A DNA stretch of 64,000 bases, from assembly GCF_023522835.1 (NCBI RefSeq), contig NZ_JALCZU010000005.1, positions 124,001 to 188,000 on the forward strand, given 5' to 3'. Both the position numbers and the translations under genes were made by a program. The notes beneath the pieces are model-generated. The model saw only the letters and a list, made by a program, of their open reading frames with translations. It searched no databases and was not told the origin of the DNA. Source of the stretch: Oceanobacillus saliphilus. GTDB lineage: Bacteria > Bacillota > Bacilli > Bacillales > Amphibacillaceae. This document shows positions 18,298 through 28,635 of the stretch, piece by piece; within the stretch, counting starts at the first letter, position 1; the number at the start of each line of letters is the position of its first letter.

Positions 18298-20550
18298 ATG
18301 AAAAAAAGAGGCAGGATCGTTGCCTTTTTTCTTGTCGTTTTAGTTTTGGCAGGAACAATCGGATCAACGGTAACAGGAATTACAAAAGATATTAATCTTG
18401 GTTTGGATCTTCAAGGAGGATTCGAAGTACTGTATGAGGTTGAGCCTGTTGATGAAAATCAGGAAGTTTCAAGAGGATTGCTAGAAGGTACCGTTCAGAC
18501 CTTAAATGATCGTGTCAACCGACTTGGAATCAGTGAAGCAGTCATTAATATTGAAGGTGAAGATAGAATTCGGGTTCAGCTTGCGGGCGTTGAAAATCAG
18601 TCTGAAGCAAGAGACTTGCTATCAACATCTGCGCAATTATCTTTTCGTGATGTAAATGATAACGAACTACTTGATGGTACTGACGTTAGGGAGGGCAGTG
18701 CTAGACAGGATTTCGATCCACAGACAAATGCCCCAATTGTAACGCTGCAGTTAAAAGATGCAGCTGAATTTGGTGAAGTAACCACTCAAATCAGTCAAAT
18801 GACTCCTCCTGATAATAAACTTGTGATTTGGATGGACTTTCAGGAAGGCGATTCCTATGCCAAAGAAGCATTTGAAGCTGAACCTAAATTTGTATCGGCA
18901 CCAAATGTAAGCGAACCTTTACACACAACGAATGTAATGATATCGGGTTATTTCACAGTCGAGTCCGCGAAACAATTGGCAGATATTATTAACTCAGGTT
19001 CCTTGCCTGTTCATATGACAGAAATTTTCTCTACCTCTGTAGGTGCACAATTTGGGGAACAGGCATTAAACGAAACCATGCTTGCGGGAATCGTTGGTAT
19101 CGGTCTGATTCTGCTATTTTTAGTTGTTTTCTACCGATTTGTTGGTTTCATAGCGGCAATCAATCTAACCTTCTATGTCTACCTTGTACTATTGGTATTT
19201 GAGCTGCTGAATGGCGTTCTGACATTGCCAGGTATTGCGGCTTTAATCCTAGGAGTAGGTATGGCTGTCGATGCAAATGTTATTACCTTTGAACGGATTA
19301 AAGAAGAATTGCGGACAGGGAAATCCGTTAAAGCAGCGTTTAAGACAGGGAATAAGAACTCCCTTACAACAATCTTGGATGCTAATATTACGACATTGAT
19401 TGCAGCGGCTGTTCTGTTCATTTTTGGGACAAGTTCTGTTAAAGGTTTTGCAACCATGCTCATCATCAGTATCGTGATCAGTTTCCTTACAGCTGTATTG
19501 GGAACAAGAATTCTGTTGGGATTGTGGGTGCAGAGTGGTTATCTTACAAAAAGAAAAACATGGTTTGGCGTGAAAAAGACAGAAATAAAGGATATCGCCC
19601 AACATGAAGAGGACCCGAAATTGTTCCATCGTCATGTGGATTTCGTACAGCATCGAAAGAAATATTTCATTGGAACATTAATCATTGTTATTATTGGGGC
19701 AATTTCGCTGACTGCTTTCCAAATTAATCCAGGTATTGATTTCACGAGTGGGTCGCGTGTTGAGGTCGTATCCGATACAACCCTCACAGTGGAGGAAGTG
19801 GAAGCTGGATTTGAAGATCTTGGGCTGGAAGCTAATTCAATTGTGCTATCTGGTAATAATAATGAACTTGCAGTAACAAGGTTTGAACATGTACTAACGG
19901 ATACTAAAGTTGAAGAAGTACAAGTATATTTTAACGAGACGTATGGGCAGGATCCGAGTGTCAGTGTCGTATCACCAATTGTAGGTCAGGAACTGGTTAA
20001 AAATGCAATCTATGCAGTAGCAATTGCATCGATATTTATGATCATTTATGTAACCATCCGTTTTGAGTTTTTCTTTGCAATAACGGCATTGATAGCATTG
20101 CTCCATGATGTATTTATTGTGCTTGCAGTCTTCAGTGTGACACAGCTCGAATTTGACATTACGATTGTTGCTGCCATACTAACAATTGTTGGATACTCCA
20201 TTAACAATACGATCGTTATATTTGACCGCATCAGGGAAAATATTAGAAAGAAAAAGCGGGTCAAATCATTCAAACAGCTTGCTGGTGTTGTAAATACGAG
20301 TATAATTGAATCTTTCACTAGAACCATCAATACTTCTTTTACAACTATCATAGCAGTGTTGGCATTTCTTGTATTGGGGGCATCTTCCATTACGGTGTTT
20401 GCGATAGCGCTATTAGTCGGTTTAATTGCCGGAACTTATTCTTCCCTATTACTGGCTTCACAGATATGGCTTGTATGGAGGGGAAGAACCATTAAAGATA
20501 AACCTTTGGATTTCACCAAGAAAAAGCGGGTAGAAGGTCCTCAGGTATAA
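18298..20550 (+). CDS. secDF: Fused protein translocase subunit SecDF
   Basis: 750 residues: SecD and SecF fused, as in B. subtilis. Uses proton motive force to help SecYEG-translocated proteins clear the membrane. SecD half: N-terminal helix (about 7-27), LGLDLQGGFEV periplasmic head, six-helix block (about 255-420) with GVGMAVDANVITFERIKEE. SecF half: head with INPGIDFTSGSRVEV and six helices (about 450-725) with VGYSINNTIVIFDRIREN. Strong AAGGAGGAAG ribosome site. Confidence 0.97.
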   Translation: MKKRGRIVAFFLVVLVLAGTIGSTVTGITKDINLGLDLQGGFEVLYEVEPVDENQEVSRGLLEGTVQTLNDRVNRLGISEAVINIEGEDRIRVQLAGVENQSEARDLLSTSAQLSFRDVNDNELLDGTDVREGSARQDFDPQTNAPIVTLQLKDAAEFGEVTTQISQMTPPDNKLVIWMDFQEGDSYAKEAFEAEPKFVSAPNVSEPLHTTNVMISGYFTVESAKQLADIINSGSLPVHMTEIFSTSVGAQFGEQALNETMLAGIVGIGLILLFLVVFYRFVGFIAAINLTFYVYLVLLVFELLNGVLTLPGIAALILGVGMAVDANVITFERIKEELRTGKSVKAAFKTGNKNSLTTILDANITTLIAAAVLFIFGTSSVKGFATMLIISIVISFLTAVLGTRILLGLWVQSGYLTKRKTWFGVKKTEIKDIAQHEEDPKLFHRHVDFVQHRKKYFIGTLIIVIIGAISLTAFQINPGIDFTSGSRVEVVSDTTLTVEEVEAGFEDLGLEANSIVLSGNNNELAVTRFEHVLTDTKVEEVQVYFNETYGQDPSVSVVSPIVGQELVKNAIYAVAIASIFMIIYVTIRFEFFFAITALIALLHDVFIVLAVFSVTQLEFDITIVAAILTIVGYSINNTIVIFDRIRENIRKKKRVKSFKQLAGVVNTSIIESFTRTINTSFTTIIAVLAFLVLGASSITVFAIALLVGLIAGTYSSLLLASQIWLVWRGRTIKDKPLDFTKKKRVEGPQV

Positions 20551-20559
20551 AAACAACTA

Positions 20560-20590
20560 CAAGCTTTGCTGGAGTTTCCGGCAGAGCTTG
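20560..20590 (+). terminator. Hairpin after secDF
   Basis: 14-bp stem with a few G-T pairs (20560-20573 with 20577-20590, CAAGCTTTGC/GCAGAGCTTG) and a 3-base loop, followed by TTACAT. Poor U-tract, so a weak terminator or mRNA-stabilising end. Confidence 0.55.
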
Positions 20591-20665
20591 TTACATATAC
20601 AGGAACACTGCAGAACGATAGATGATTAACTACTGTTTAATACGAAAGAAGGAGGTTGTTTTAAG

Positions 20666-21004
20666 ATGAAAGGACAGACATATGTCATTCTGGCAATTAT
20701 TCTAGTTATTATTGTCGCGGTATTCGCTGTGACGAATGTTGATCCTGTAGAAGTGAATTATCTTTTTTGGACACAGGAATCACCATTGATACTCGTCATT
20801 TTATTTTCTGTTCTGATGGGTGGCGTTATTACAGCTTCGGTTGGGGTCTTGCGTTTTTACCGATTACAAAAAGACATAAAATTGTTGAAAGTTGAGAAGG
20901 CCAAATTAACTCAAAAACTCGAGGAAAACGGTATTCCATTAGATAGAGAAAATACGAAGAAGGACCCAAAAGAAGATCCGGAGAATAATAATCGCAGTAA
21001 CTAA
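20666..21004 (+). CDS. LapA-domain (DUF1049) small membrane protein
   Basis: 112 residues: two membrane helices (about 5-25 and 41-63), then a charged coiled-coil-like tail (LQKDIKLLKVEKAKLTQKLEE) and a hydrophilic end rich in Lys, Asp and Asn. Fits the lipopolysaccharide-assembly-A domain family, but in this Gram-positive a LapA role in LPS control does not apply; B. subtilis YrvD is the positional counterpart. Function unknown. Confidence 0.82.
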   Translation: MKGQTYVILAIILVIIVAVFAVTNVDPVEVNYLFWTQESPLILVILFSVLMGGVITASVGVLRFYRLQKDIKLLKVEKAKLTQKLEENGIPLDRENTKKDPKEDPENNNRSN

Positions 21005-21014
21005 ATAATTCTGA

Positions 21015-21043
21015 TTGCTACCCCTGCTACTCTTTTGTATAAT
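21015..21043 (+). promoter_or_regulatory. Sigma-A promoter for recJ-apt
   Basis: TTGCTA (21015-21020), 17-base spacer, perfect TATAAT (21038-21043), 21 bases before recJ ATG. The -10 overlaps an in-frame TTG, which is therefore not the start codon. Confidence 0.8.
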
Positions 21044-21064
21044 AGATTAGTCAGGGGTGAAATT

Positions 21065-23389
21065 ATGTTAGAGAGTAAGTCAAAATGGGTTTATACAAAA
21101 ACAGAGGACGATAATACAAATATATTAGCAAATGATGATTCGCTTGATTTGTCACCTACTGTAAAAAAGCTTCTGCAGCTTAGGGGAATTACCAACGTCG
21201 AGGAAGCCAGGCAATTTTTATCACCTGATATTAAAAATTTACACAGTCCATTAAAGATTGATTCCATTGAAATAGCAGCAGAACGAGTACATAAAGCAAT
21301 AGCCTCCAATGAGAAAATTCTGGTGTTTGGAGACTATGATGCAGATGGAGTAAGTTCAACTACTGTCCTTATGAAAGCATTGGAAGAAATTGGTGCAATA
21401 TGTGATTATTATATTCCAAACCGTTTCAAAGAGGGATATGGTCCCAATGAGGCGGCTTTCAAGGCAGCTGCTGAAAATGGGTATACTCTGATTATAACAG
21501 TTGATACAGGGATTGCTTCTGTTCATGAGGCGGAAGTAGCCAGACATTTAGGTATTGACTTGATCGTAACCGACCACCATGAACCACAGGGAGAATTGCC
21601 GGATGCCTTTGCGATACTTCATCCGAAATGCTCACCTGAGTATCCTTTTCAGGAGCTCGCGGGTGTAGGAGTGGCTTTTAAATTTGCTGAGGTTTTGCTT
21701 GGTTATTTCCCAAAGCATTTATTGGAGTTTGCAGCAATAGGGACAATAGCTGACCTTGTTCCGTTAGTAGATGAAAATCGGATTTTGGCATTTTACGGAC
21801 TGCATGCATTGACGATTTCAAATAACCCGGGAATCAAGGCGCTTAAACGAGTTTGCAATATCGAAGGAAATGTTTCCGAAGAAGATGTTGGATTCTTGAT
21901 AGGGCCAAGAATAAATGCTGTTGGCAGACTACAGGATGCGGACTTGGCTGTACAATTGCTTTTGACTGAGGATCATGATACTGCACAGGAAATGGCGGAT
22001 GAGATTGATTCCATTAATCAGCAACGAAAAAAAATTGTAAATGATATTGTGAGCGAGGCAGAATTAATCGTTGAGTCCTCGGAACCCCACGGTGTTATTA
22101 TTGCAGCAAAAGAAGGATGGAATGAGGGCGTACTTGGTATTGTAGCTTCCAAACTAGTTCGGAAATACGATAGACCAGCAATTGTGTTGACAATTAAGCC
22201 GGAAAGCGGAACAGTTAAAGGTTCTGCAAGAAGTATTCCTGCATTTGACCTTTTCCAGAACTGCATGAAAATCAGGGAGTTATTTACTCATTTCGGAGGT
22301 CATTCACAAGCAGCAGGGATGACATTCCCAATCGAAAACCTTGCAGTTGTACAGGAACAGCTTGATTCTTTTATTCACGAGGAATTGTCTGAGGAAGATT
22401 TTAAACAGGAAATTTTCATAAGTGCAGCGTTAACGATGGAAGATATACAGGAGGATCTTGTAACGGAAATCGATAAGCTCGCCCCCTTTGGTATGAAAAA
22501 TCCAAAACCGGTCTTTCAGCTGAAGGAAATTCCTTCTGACGCAAAACGAATTGGCAGTGCAAAAAATCATTTAAAGCTCCAGTTCAGAAAAAACGGCAAT
22601 TTACTTGATGGAATAGGTTTTGGAATGGGTGAACTTTATGGTAACATTTCTCCAAACACTCCGCTGACAATTGCAGGAGAGCTTGGAATCAATGAATGGA
22701 ATGGGAACAGAAAGGCACAAATTCTAATTCAGGATATGAAGATTGATGAGTGGCAGCTGTTTGATTTCAGAGGAAAGCGAAATACGGATATTAAACCTGC
22801 AGGCAATGGGAAGGAAATAATCGTAAGTAATTCGAATGAAACAATTCACTCTCACGTAGAACATATTACTTATCATACTTCTGTTGATTCTTTGGTAGAG
22901 AAACAAACGCTGTATATTTACGATCTTCCTGATCAGCTCGATGCATTGAAGAAAATTATTCAGCAAATAAAACCTTGGAATATTTATGTGTGCTTTCATA
23001 TAGAAAACAGTGCATATATGTCGGCATTTCCTACAAGGGAAGATTTCGTATGGTTTTATGCACTGATCAGACAGCGTAAAGTAATGGATCTGAAACAGGA
23101 AATTACAACGATTATGAATCATAAAGGATGGAGTAAAGACAAAGTCATCTTTATTTCAAAAGTGTTTTTTGAACTCGGGTTTGTTAAAATAGATAATGGT
23201 ATGATAGAAGTGAATTCGAAGCCGGATAAAAAAGACCTGCAAGATTCAAAATTATATCAACAGCGACTCCATAAAGCAGCTATTGAAAAACAACTATACT
23301 ATTCAAATTACGATGAATTAAAAGCATGGTTCACAAGTTGTGTGGATTATTTGGGAAGTCCCAAGGAGGAAGTAGTAAATGGATTATAA
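21065..23389 (+). CDS. recJ: Single-stranded-DNA 5'-3' exonuclease RecJ
   Basis: 774 residues, long Firmicute form with a C-terminal extension. Acts in recombination and repair. DHH phosphoesterase motifs: [11 protein letters not shown] (about residues 81-91), TVDTG, VTDHH (about 168-172); DHHA1 with [10 protein letters not shown] and [12 protein letters not shown]; an OB domain follows, and the last ~200 residues are the RecJ C-terminal domain. ATG 21065 with AGGGGTGA upstream. The end overlaps apt by 11 bases. Confidence 0.96.
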   Translation: MLESKSKWVYTKTEDDNTNILANDDSLDLSPTVKKLLQLRGITNVEEARQFLSPDIKNLHSPLKIDSIEIAAERVHKAIASNEKILVFGDYDADGVSSTTVLMKALEEIGAICDYYIPNRFKEGYGPNEAAFKAAAENGYTLIITVDTGIASVHEAEVARHLGIDLIVTDHHEPQGELPDAFAILHPKCSPEYPFQELAGVGVAFKFAEVLLGYFPKHLLEFAAIGTIADLVPLVDENRILAFYGLHALTISNNPGIKALKRVCNIEGNVSEEDVGFLIGPRINAVGRLQDADLAVQLLLTEDHDTAQEMADEIDSINQQRKKIVNDIVSEAELIVESSEPHGVIIAAKEGWNEGVLGIVASKLVRKYDRPAIVLTIKPESGTVKGSARSIPAFDLFQNCMKIRELFTHFGGHSQAAGMTFPIENLAVVQEQLDSFIHEELSEEDFKQEIFISAALTMEDIQEDLVTEIDKLAPFGMKNPKPVFQLKEIPSDAKRIGSAKNHLKLQFRKNGNLLDGIGFGMGELYGNISPNTPLTIAGELGINEWNGNRKAQILIQDMKIDEWQLFDFRGKRNTDIKPAGNGKEIIVSNSNETIHSHVEHITYHTSVDSLVEKQTLYIYDLPDQLDALKKIIQQIKPWNIYVCFHIENSAYMSAFPTREDFVWFYALIRQRKVMDLKQEITTIMNHKGWSKDKVIFISKVFFELGFVKIDNGMIEVNSKPDKKDLQDSKLYQQRLHKAAIEKQLYYSNYDELKAWFTSCVDYLGSPKEEVVNGL

Positions 23390-23891
23390 GCAATATATTA
23401 AAATTGTAGAAGATTGGCCTAAAAAGGGAATTCAATTTAAAGATATCACGCCATTGATGGATAATGGGAAAGCATTCAAAGCAGCTGTTGATGAGATCGT
23501 GGCATTTGCACAGGAAAAGGAAATTGATATCGTAGTGGGTCCAGAGGCGAGAGGTTTTATTGTCGGTTGTCCGGTTTCCTATGCTCTTGAAGTTGGTTTT
23601 GCACCTGTACGTAAGGAAGGAAAGCTTCCACGAGAAGTCATTAAAGTGGATTATGGCCTCGAATATGGTACAAATGTATTAACAATTCATAAAGATGCAA
23701 TCAAACCAGGACAGCGTGTATTAATTACGGATGATTTACTTGCCACTGGTGGAACAATCGAAGCAACAATTAATCTTGTTGAAGAACTTGGCGGTATTGT
23801 TGTTGGTTGTGCATTTCTGATTGAATTAAGCTATTTGGACGGAAAAGAAAAACTGGATGGCTATGATGTGTTAGCATTAATGACATATTAA
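23379..23891 (+). CDS. apt: Adenine phosphoribosyltransferase
   Basis: 170 residues. Salvages adenine to AMP with PRPP. PRPP-binding motif [16 protein letters not shown] at about residues 108-123, and substrate loop [11 protein letters not shown]. Start ATG lies inside the recJ 3' end with AAGGAGGAAG as ribosome site, so it is translated with recJ. recJ-apt-relA order is conserved in Bacillus, linking purine salvage and (p)ppGpp genes. Confidence 0.98.
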   Translation: MDYKQYIKIVEDWPKKGIQFKDITPLMDNGKAFKAAVDEIVAFAQEKEIDIVVGPEARGFIVGCPVSYALEVGFAPVRKEGKLPREVIKVDYGLEYGTNVLTIHKDAIKPGQRVLITDDLLATGGTIEATINLVEELGGIVVGCAFLIELSYLDGKEKLDGYDVLALMTY

Positions 23892-23897
23892 TAATTG

Positions 23898-23946
23898 AAT
23901 AATAGGTCTGACGATATGGTAAATAACGTCAGACCTATTATTTTAT
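23898..23946 (+). terminator. Terminator after apt
   Basis: Perfect 16-bp stem (23898-23913 with 23927-23942), 13-base loop, then TTTTAT overlap. Confidence 0.9.
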
Positions 23947-23957
23947 AAAATTTTAAA

Positions 23958-23986
23958 TAGACACTTGAACCTGAAAAGCATATAAT
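23958..23986 (+). promoter_or_regulatory. Sigma-A promoter for relA-dtd
   Basis: TAGACA (23958-23963), 17-base spacer, TATAAT (23981-23986), about 100 bases before relA. Confidence 0.7.
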
Positions 23987-24089
23987 TAATAATATTTAAG
24001 GATTCTGTAGAAATATATGCTACCACTGAAAAGTACGCTGATTCGTGAATATGTGGTAAATAATGCAGACAGCTAGTAAAGGTGATTAC

Positions 24090-26291
24090 ATGGCAAAAGA
24101 TGAGAATTTAACGATAGCAGATATTGTAAATAAAGCAAAAATGTATTTGTCGGATGATGATATCGACTTGATTCAGCATGCTTTTGATTACGCAAATGAA
24201 GCACATCATGATCAATTCAGAAAATCTGGAGAACCATACATCATTCATCCTGTACAGGTTGCTGGTATACTCACTGATCTTGAGATGGACGCTGAGACGA
24301 TTGCAGGCGGTTTTCTGCATGACGTAGTTGAGGATACGGATGTAACACTAGAGAAGCTGGAAGAAGAATTTAATCATGAGGTCGCCATGCTCGTGGACGG
24401 TGTTACTAAATTGGGGAAAATCAGGTACGAAACGAAAGAAGCCCAGCAAGCTGAAAATCACCGGAAGATGTTTGTGGCAATGGCAAAAGATATCCGGGTG
24501 ATTCTGATCAAACTTGCGGACAGGCTGCATAATATGCGTACTTTAAAGCACCTTTCGGCTGAAAAGCAGCGTCGTATTTCCAATGAAACGTTGGAGATAT
24601 TTGCTCCACTTGCACACCGCCTTGGAATTTCAAAGATAAAATGGGAATTGGAAGATACAGCATTAAGGTATCTCAATCCACAGCAATACTACCGAATCGT
24701 TCAGTTGATGAAGCAAAAGAGGGAAGAACGTGAATCCTATATCGAAGAGGTTATTGGTGGCCTTACTGAAGAACTGAAGGAAGTAAATATAGAAGCGGAA
24801 ATGTCCGGGCGGCCGAAACATTTATATAGCATCTATCAGAAAATGGTTAAACAGAATAAACAGTTTAATGAAATATACGATTTACTTGCCGTCCGAATTA
24901 TCGTAGAGAGCATCAAAGATTGTTATGCCGTCCTTGGAATTATTCATACGCATTGGAAACCAATGCCTGGGAGATTTAAGGATTACATTGCAATGCCAAA
25001 GCAAAATTTATATCAATCGCTTCATACTACTGTAATTGGCCCGAAAGGCGATCCACTGGAAGTCCAAATAAGAACAAAGGAAATGCATGAAATTGCGGAA
25101 TTTGGAATTGCTGCTCATTGGGCCTATAAAGAGGGGAAACAGGTAAAAACTGGAAAGCAGTCATTTGAGGAAAAGTTGACATGGTTCCGGGAAATTCTCG
25201 ATTGGCAAAATGATACACATGATGCGGAAGAGTTTATCGAATCCCTCAAAATAGATCTTTTTTCTGATATGGTTTATGTCTTTACCCCAAAGGGAGAAGT
25301 TGTCGAGCTTCCATCAGGTTCCATACCGCTTGATTTTGCCTATAAGATTCACACCGAAATCGGTAATAAGACAATAGGAGCAAAAATCAACGGCAAAATG
25401 GAGCCGTTGGACTATAAACTGCAAAATGGTGATATTGTTGAGGTAATGACTTCCAAACATTCCTATGGACCTTCACAGGATTGGCTGAAGATGACGCAGA
25501 CTTCCCAGGCTAAAGGCAAGATTAAGCAATTTTTCAAAAAGCAGAGAAGGGAAGAAAATGTTCTCAAAGGCAAGGAAGCAGTGGATAAGGAAATCCGTGC
25601 TTTAAATATTGAACCAAAGGAAGTTTTAGTAGCAGATAACTTGCAGCGGGTGTTTGATAAATTTAATTTTACCAATGAAGAAGACATGTATGCTGCTGTC
25701 GGATATCAGGGTATTACAGCTGCTCTTATTGCAACAAGACTTACAGAGAAAATTCGCCAGACGAGACAAAAGGAACAGGACCTGGCTTCAACGATTGAAG
25801 AAGTAAAGACCGACAATGCACCTAAAAGATCACATAAAAAGGATTCCGGTGTTAAAGTCGAAGGTGTCGATAATCTCCTTGTAAGGCTTGCGAAATGTTG
25901 TAATCCTGTACCCGGTGATGAAATTTTAGGATATATTACAAAGGGACGAGGCGTTTCTGTTCATCGTTCGGATTGTCCGAATGTACAGACCGAGGAAGCT
26001 AGGGAGCGCTATCTTCATGTAGAGTGGGAAGATGGAAATACAGATAAAAAGCACTATCATGTAGATATCCAAATAACCGGCTATGATCGCCGCGGTCTTT
26101 TAAATGAAGTGCTACAAGCAGTTAATGAAATGAAAACGAATATTATACTCGTCAATGGAAAATCAGACAGGAATAAAATGGCGATTATTCAGATCACGAT
26201 TCTGATTCATAATACGAATCATTTACGAAAGATTGTGGAACGGATTAAGCAAATCAGAGACGTCTATACGGTAACCCGTACAGTTCAATAA
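24090..26291 (+). CDS. relA: Bifunctional (p)ppGpp synthetase/hydrolase Rel
   Basis: 733 residues, full-length long RelA/SpoT homologue. The hydrolase HD domain is intact (H53 region PYIIHP, FLHDVVEDT at about 75-83), the synthetase domain lies at about 235-350 (YDLLAVRIIV, KPMPGRFKDYIAMPK), then TGS (about 390-450), zinc-finger/helical region with CC (KCCNPVPGD) and a C-terminal ACT domain. So it should both make and degrade the alarmone. ATG 24090 with AAAGGTGA is chosen over in-frame ATG 24063, which lacks a ribosome site. Operon with dtd. Confidence 0.97.
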   Translation: MAKDENLTIADIVNKAKMYLSDDDIDLIQHAFDYANEAHHDQFRKSGEPYIIHPVQVAGILTDLEMDAETIAGGFLHDVVEDTDVTLEKLEEEFNHEVAMLVDGVTKLGKIRYETKEAQQAENHRKMFVAMAKDIRVILIKLADRLHNMRTLKHLSAEKQRRISNETLEIFAPLAHRLGISKIKWELEDTALRYLNPQQYYRIVQLMKQKREERESYIEEVIGGLTEELKEVNIEAEMSGRPKHLYSIYQKMVKQNKQFNEIYDLLAVRIIVESIKDCYAVLGIIHTHWKPMPGRFKDYIAMPKQNLYQSLHTTVIGPKGDPLEVQIRTKEMHEIAEFGIAAHWAYKEGKQVKTGKQSFEEKLTWFREILDWQNDTHDAEEFIESLKIDLFSDMVYVFTPKGEVVELPSGSIPLDFAYKIHTEIGNKTIGAKINGKMEPLDYKLQNGDIVEVMTSKHSYGPSQDWLKMTQTSQAKGKIKQFFKKQRREENVLKGKEAVDKEIRALNIEPKEVLVADNLQRVFDKFNFTNEEDMYAAVGYQGITAALIATRLTEKIRQTRQKEQDLASTIEEVKTDNAPKRSHKKDSGVKVEGVDNLLVRLAKCCNPVPGDEILGYITKGRGVSVHRSDCPNVQTEEARERYLHVEWEDGNTDKKHYHVDIQITGYDRRGLLNEVLQAVNEMKTNIILVNGKSDRNKMAIIQITILIHNTNHLRKIVERIKQIRDVYTVTRTVQ

Positions 26292-26320
26292 GCAAATGAT
26301 ACTTTCAAAAGGGGAATTGG

Positions 26321-26779
26321 ATGATGAAGGCAGTCGTACAGCGGGCAAAAGATGCCAGTGTCCATGCAGATGGTCAAATCACAGGGAAAATAGCTAATGG
26401 CTTTGTAGTTCTTCTTGGGGTGACACATGAAGATACGATAGAAGATGTTAACTATCTTGTAAATAAAATCGTTCATTTACGTGTATTTGAAGATGAATTT
26501 AACAAGATGAATCTTTCCCTGAAAGATGTAAATGGAAGTATTTTATCGATTTCCCAGTTTACGCTTTATGGGGATACCCGAAAAGGCAGGCGCCCGAATT
26601 TCATGAAGGCTGCAAAGCCGGATGAGGCAAAATATATGTATGATCGTTTTAATAAGGCCCTAAGAGAGCAGGGAATAGATGTTGAAACCGGTAAATTTGG
26701 AGCAATGATGGATGTGACATTCACCAATGTAGGCCCGGTTACTTTGATAATCGACAGTAGGGAAAATCTAGATAAATAA
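26321..26779 (+). CDS. dtd: D-aminoacyl-tRNA deacylase
   Basis: 152 residues. Removes D-amino acids mischarged on tRNA. Active-site motif [15 protein letters not shown] at about residues 77-91 and the GP motif NVGPVTL (about 136-142) are present. AAAAGGGGAA precedes the double ATG; the second ATG (26324) gives the usual MKAVVQR start and has better spacing, so either may be used. 29 bases after relA, same operon. Confidence 0.96.
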   Translation: MMKAVVQRAKDASVHADGQITGKIANGFVVLLGVTHEDTIEDVNYLVNKIVHLRVFEDEFNKMNLSLKDVNGSILSISQFTLYGDTRKGRRPNFMKAAKPDEAKYMYDRFNKALREQGIDVETGKFGAMMDVTFTNVGPVTLIIDSRENLDK

Positions 26780-26933
26780 TAGGGACTGGCGGTGTACAAA
26801 GCTGTGCTGCTTGAGTCCTTACATAAGTTCCATGAAGACTGTTACCGAAGATACTTATCAGACGTTCACATATGTCGCGCTTTATATCAACTCCAAGAAT
26901 GTTAGAGCAACAAGCATTATGAAAAATCCCAGA

Positions 26934-26963
26934 AATAAAAACCGGGCAGCTACCTGCCCGGTT
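26934..26963 (-). terminator. Terminator of the minus-strand amidase gene (bidirectional)
   Basis: ACCGGGCAG/CTGCCCGGT 9-bp stem (26941-26949 with 26954-26962), loop CTAC. On the minus strand it is followed by TTTTTATTT; on the plus strand by TTAATTTT, so it can also end relA-dtd. Confidence 0.88.
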
Positions 26964-26983
26964 AATTTTGTCCATTATTAAAA

Positions 26984-28048
26984 CTAATTAGTTGAATTGA
27001 AATACTTACCAAGACCGTCAACAATCCCAGAAACAAGCTTCTTCTGGTACCCATTTGTATGAAGTAATGCTTCTTTTTCCGGGTTTGACATAAAACCAAG
27101 TTCAAGAAGGACGGATGGTTTCATATTCAATCTCAAAACCAAAAGGTCACCCTCGTGTGCTCCACGATCAGATCCACCGGTTGCTCCGATAATGCCATCA
27201 TGAATATAGTTGGCCATTGACGCATTTTGTTTCGCATAATAAAACGTTTCAATACCTGACACATTAGGAAGTTCAGGCACACTATTATAGTGAAGGCTAA
27301 TAAATGCATCGGTGTCAACAAAGTTGGAATAGGTTACTCTGCTCGTAAGAGAAATAAATTCATCCTGCTGCCTTGTAAGGAGAACATTGGCTCCAAGAAG
27401 CTTCAGCGCCTGTTCTAGTTCCTGAGCAGTCAAAGATGCAATATCCTTTTCAAACGATCCATTTGCACCAATTGCCCCAACATCCCTTCCACCATGACCA
27501 GCATCAATGACAACTGTCTTATTTTTAAAGCCTTTGTTTCTAAGCTTATCATCAGATTTTTCAACAAGCTCTTTCAGAACGAATCCTGTTTGGGTTTCAT
27601 TGACTACTTCATACCATTCTCCCGTGGTCGATATAATATCAAATACTGCTCCTTTTTCAGCAAAATTTACAATATCATATTCTGTGGAAGGTCCTTCTCT
27701 TAACTGCGTATTCTGATACTTGATCGTTATGGAACTGATATCCGGATCTTCATCTAGAACAGTAGTATCATTTATAGCCGATTCATTGATTGTTATAAAC
27801 TCCGCTGAAACCCAGCCTGTCCCATGTTGCAATTCGATTTCCACCCAGTCATTGACTTGCTGGACGACTGGGAAAGATTCTCCCGTATCTGCTCTTCCAA
27901 TGCTCTCATATTCCGTTCCGGGGCCATTTCTTATATTAAGACTCGAACCTTCGACAATTCCTTCGTCGGCATGAGCATTACCGGTAATAAAGACAAAAGA
28001 AGCGATAAATGCAGTAAATGCCAATAAAATTGTTTTTCTGATTTGCAC
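26984..28048 (-). CDS. Secreted N-acetylmuramoyl-L-alanine amidase with SH3 domains
   Basis: 354 residues. A signal peptide (basic QIRK, hydrophobic core, cleavage near AHA, residue ~27), two bacterial SH3 (SH3b) repeats (SLNIRNGPGTEYESIG and a second with LREGPSTEYDIV), then an Amidase_3 zinc domain from about residue 175: VVIDAGHGG, E in GANGSFEKD, ISLHYNS, and catalytic LELGFMSNPEKE. Cuts the amide bond between MurNAc and L-Ala in the wall. Start: GTG 28048, with GGGGAGG 6 bases upstream; the in-frame TTG 28063 lies before that site. Positional counterpart of B. subtilis YrvJ. Confidence 0.93.
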   Translation of the reverse strand: MQIRKTILLAFTAFIASFVFITGNAHADEGIVEGSSLNIRNGPGTEYESIGRADTGESFPVVQQVNDWVEIELQHGTGWVSAEFITINESAINDTTVLDEDPDISSITIKYQNTQLREGPSTEYDIVNFAEKGAVFDIISTTGEWYEVVNETQTGFVLKELVEKSDDKLRNKGFKNKTVVIDAGHGGRDVGAIGANGSFEKDIASLTAQELEQALKLLGANVLLTRQQDEFISLTSRVTYSNFVDTDAFISLHYNSVPELPNVSGIETFYYAKQNASMANYIHDGIIGATGGSDRGAHEGDLLVLRLNMKPSVLLELGFMSNPEKEALLHTNGYQKKLVSGIVDGLGKYFNSTN

Positions 28049-28163
28049 AATTTTCCTCCCCAAATAATTATATGTATGGATTCTATTTACTTAGTATAAT
28101 AAAATATTCCCTTTTAGGCAAAACTGATAAATAGATATTGCCAAAAGAGGAGGAACTTTTGAA

Positions 28164-28337
28164 GTGAGAATGAGTGATAAACAATGGAATGTAGGTAATC
28201 AAAAGGAGATTTTTTCTGCTGACCTCCACCACTTTGTGGAGCCTGAAGGTAAAGGAACACATATGGAAATTGCATCTGAATTAGGTATTTCCATGGAGGA
28301 AGTTAAAATGTTGAAGAAAAAGCTGAGTCGTTCTTGA
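28164..28337 (+). CDS. 57-residue HTH-like protein upstream of hisS
   Basis: Starts at GTG 28164 with GAGGAGG 10 bases upstream and ends TGA 28337. The product has an acidic-basic composition and a C-terminal segment (THMEIASELGISMEEVKMLK) that looks like a helix-turn-helix of the sigma-70 region 4 type, but no other domain. B. subtilis has a small gene (yrzK) in this position, so it is likely real. Function unknown. Its stop codon lies inside the -35 hexamer of the hisS promoter. Confidence 0.7.
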   Translation: MRMSDKQWNVGNQKEIFSADLHHFVEPEGKGTHMEIASELGISMEEVKMLKKKLSRS

Positions 28338-28365
28338 CATTATAAGTTGTTCGGATTAATATAAT
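28334..28365 (+). promoter_or_regulatory. Sigma-A promoter of the hisS-aspS T-box operon
   Basis: TTGACA (28334-28339) with TAATAT at 17-base spacing (28357-28362) or TATAAT at 20 bases (28360-28365). Immediately upstream of the T-box leader. Confidence 0.65.
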
Positions 28366-28384
28366 AGACATTCAACTAATTTAA

Positions 28385-28635
28385 ATTATAACTACCGATG
28401 AAGGAAAAAGTAATCAGGTACCACCTGTATAGAGAGAAAATGTCATTGGCTGAAAACATTTTCCCTGCTGGACTGATGAAAGACGTTCCCGAGGATTTAT
28501 ATCGAAATATAGTAGGTATAAACGTTTTGCAGGCGTTAACTGTGAAGAGCGGGTGCGGTACTTTAGCATCAACTAGGGTGGCAACGCGGGTGAACTCCCG
28601 TCCCTTATATTTATATAAGGGACGGGAGTTTTTTA
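28385..28635 (+). promoter_or_regulatory. T-box riboswitch, Asp-type specifier, controlling hisS-aspS
   Basis: The T-box sequence AGGGTGGCAACGCGG is at 28575-28589; stem I elements include AGAGAG near 28431. A terminator with an 18-base perfect stem (28593-28610 with 28613-28630) and T run follows. The specifier codon is read as GAC (28482-28484): it follows GAAA exactly as GCT follows GAAA in the alaS T-box in this window. Uncharged tRNA-Asp binding would favour antitermination. Confidence 0.92.

Noticed and set aside
21035-21064. Upstream TTG start for recJ
   Set aside because: It overlaps the -10 hexamer of the recJ promoter, so it would not be within the transcript.
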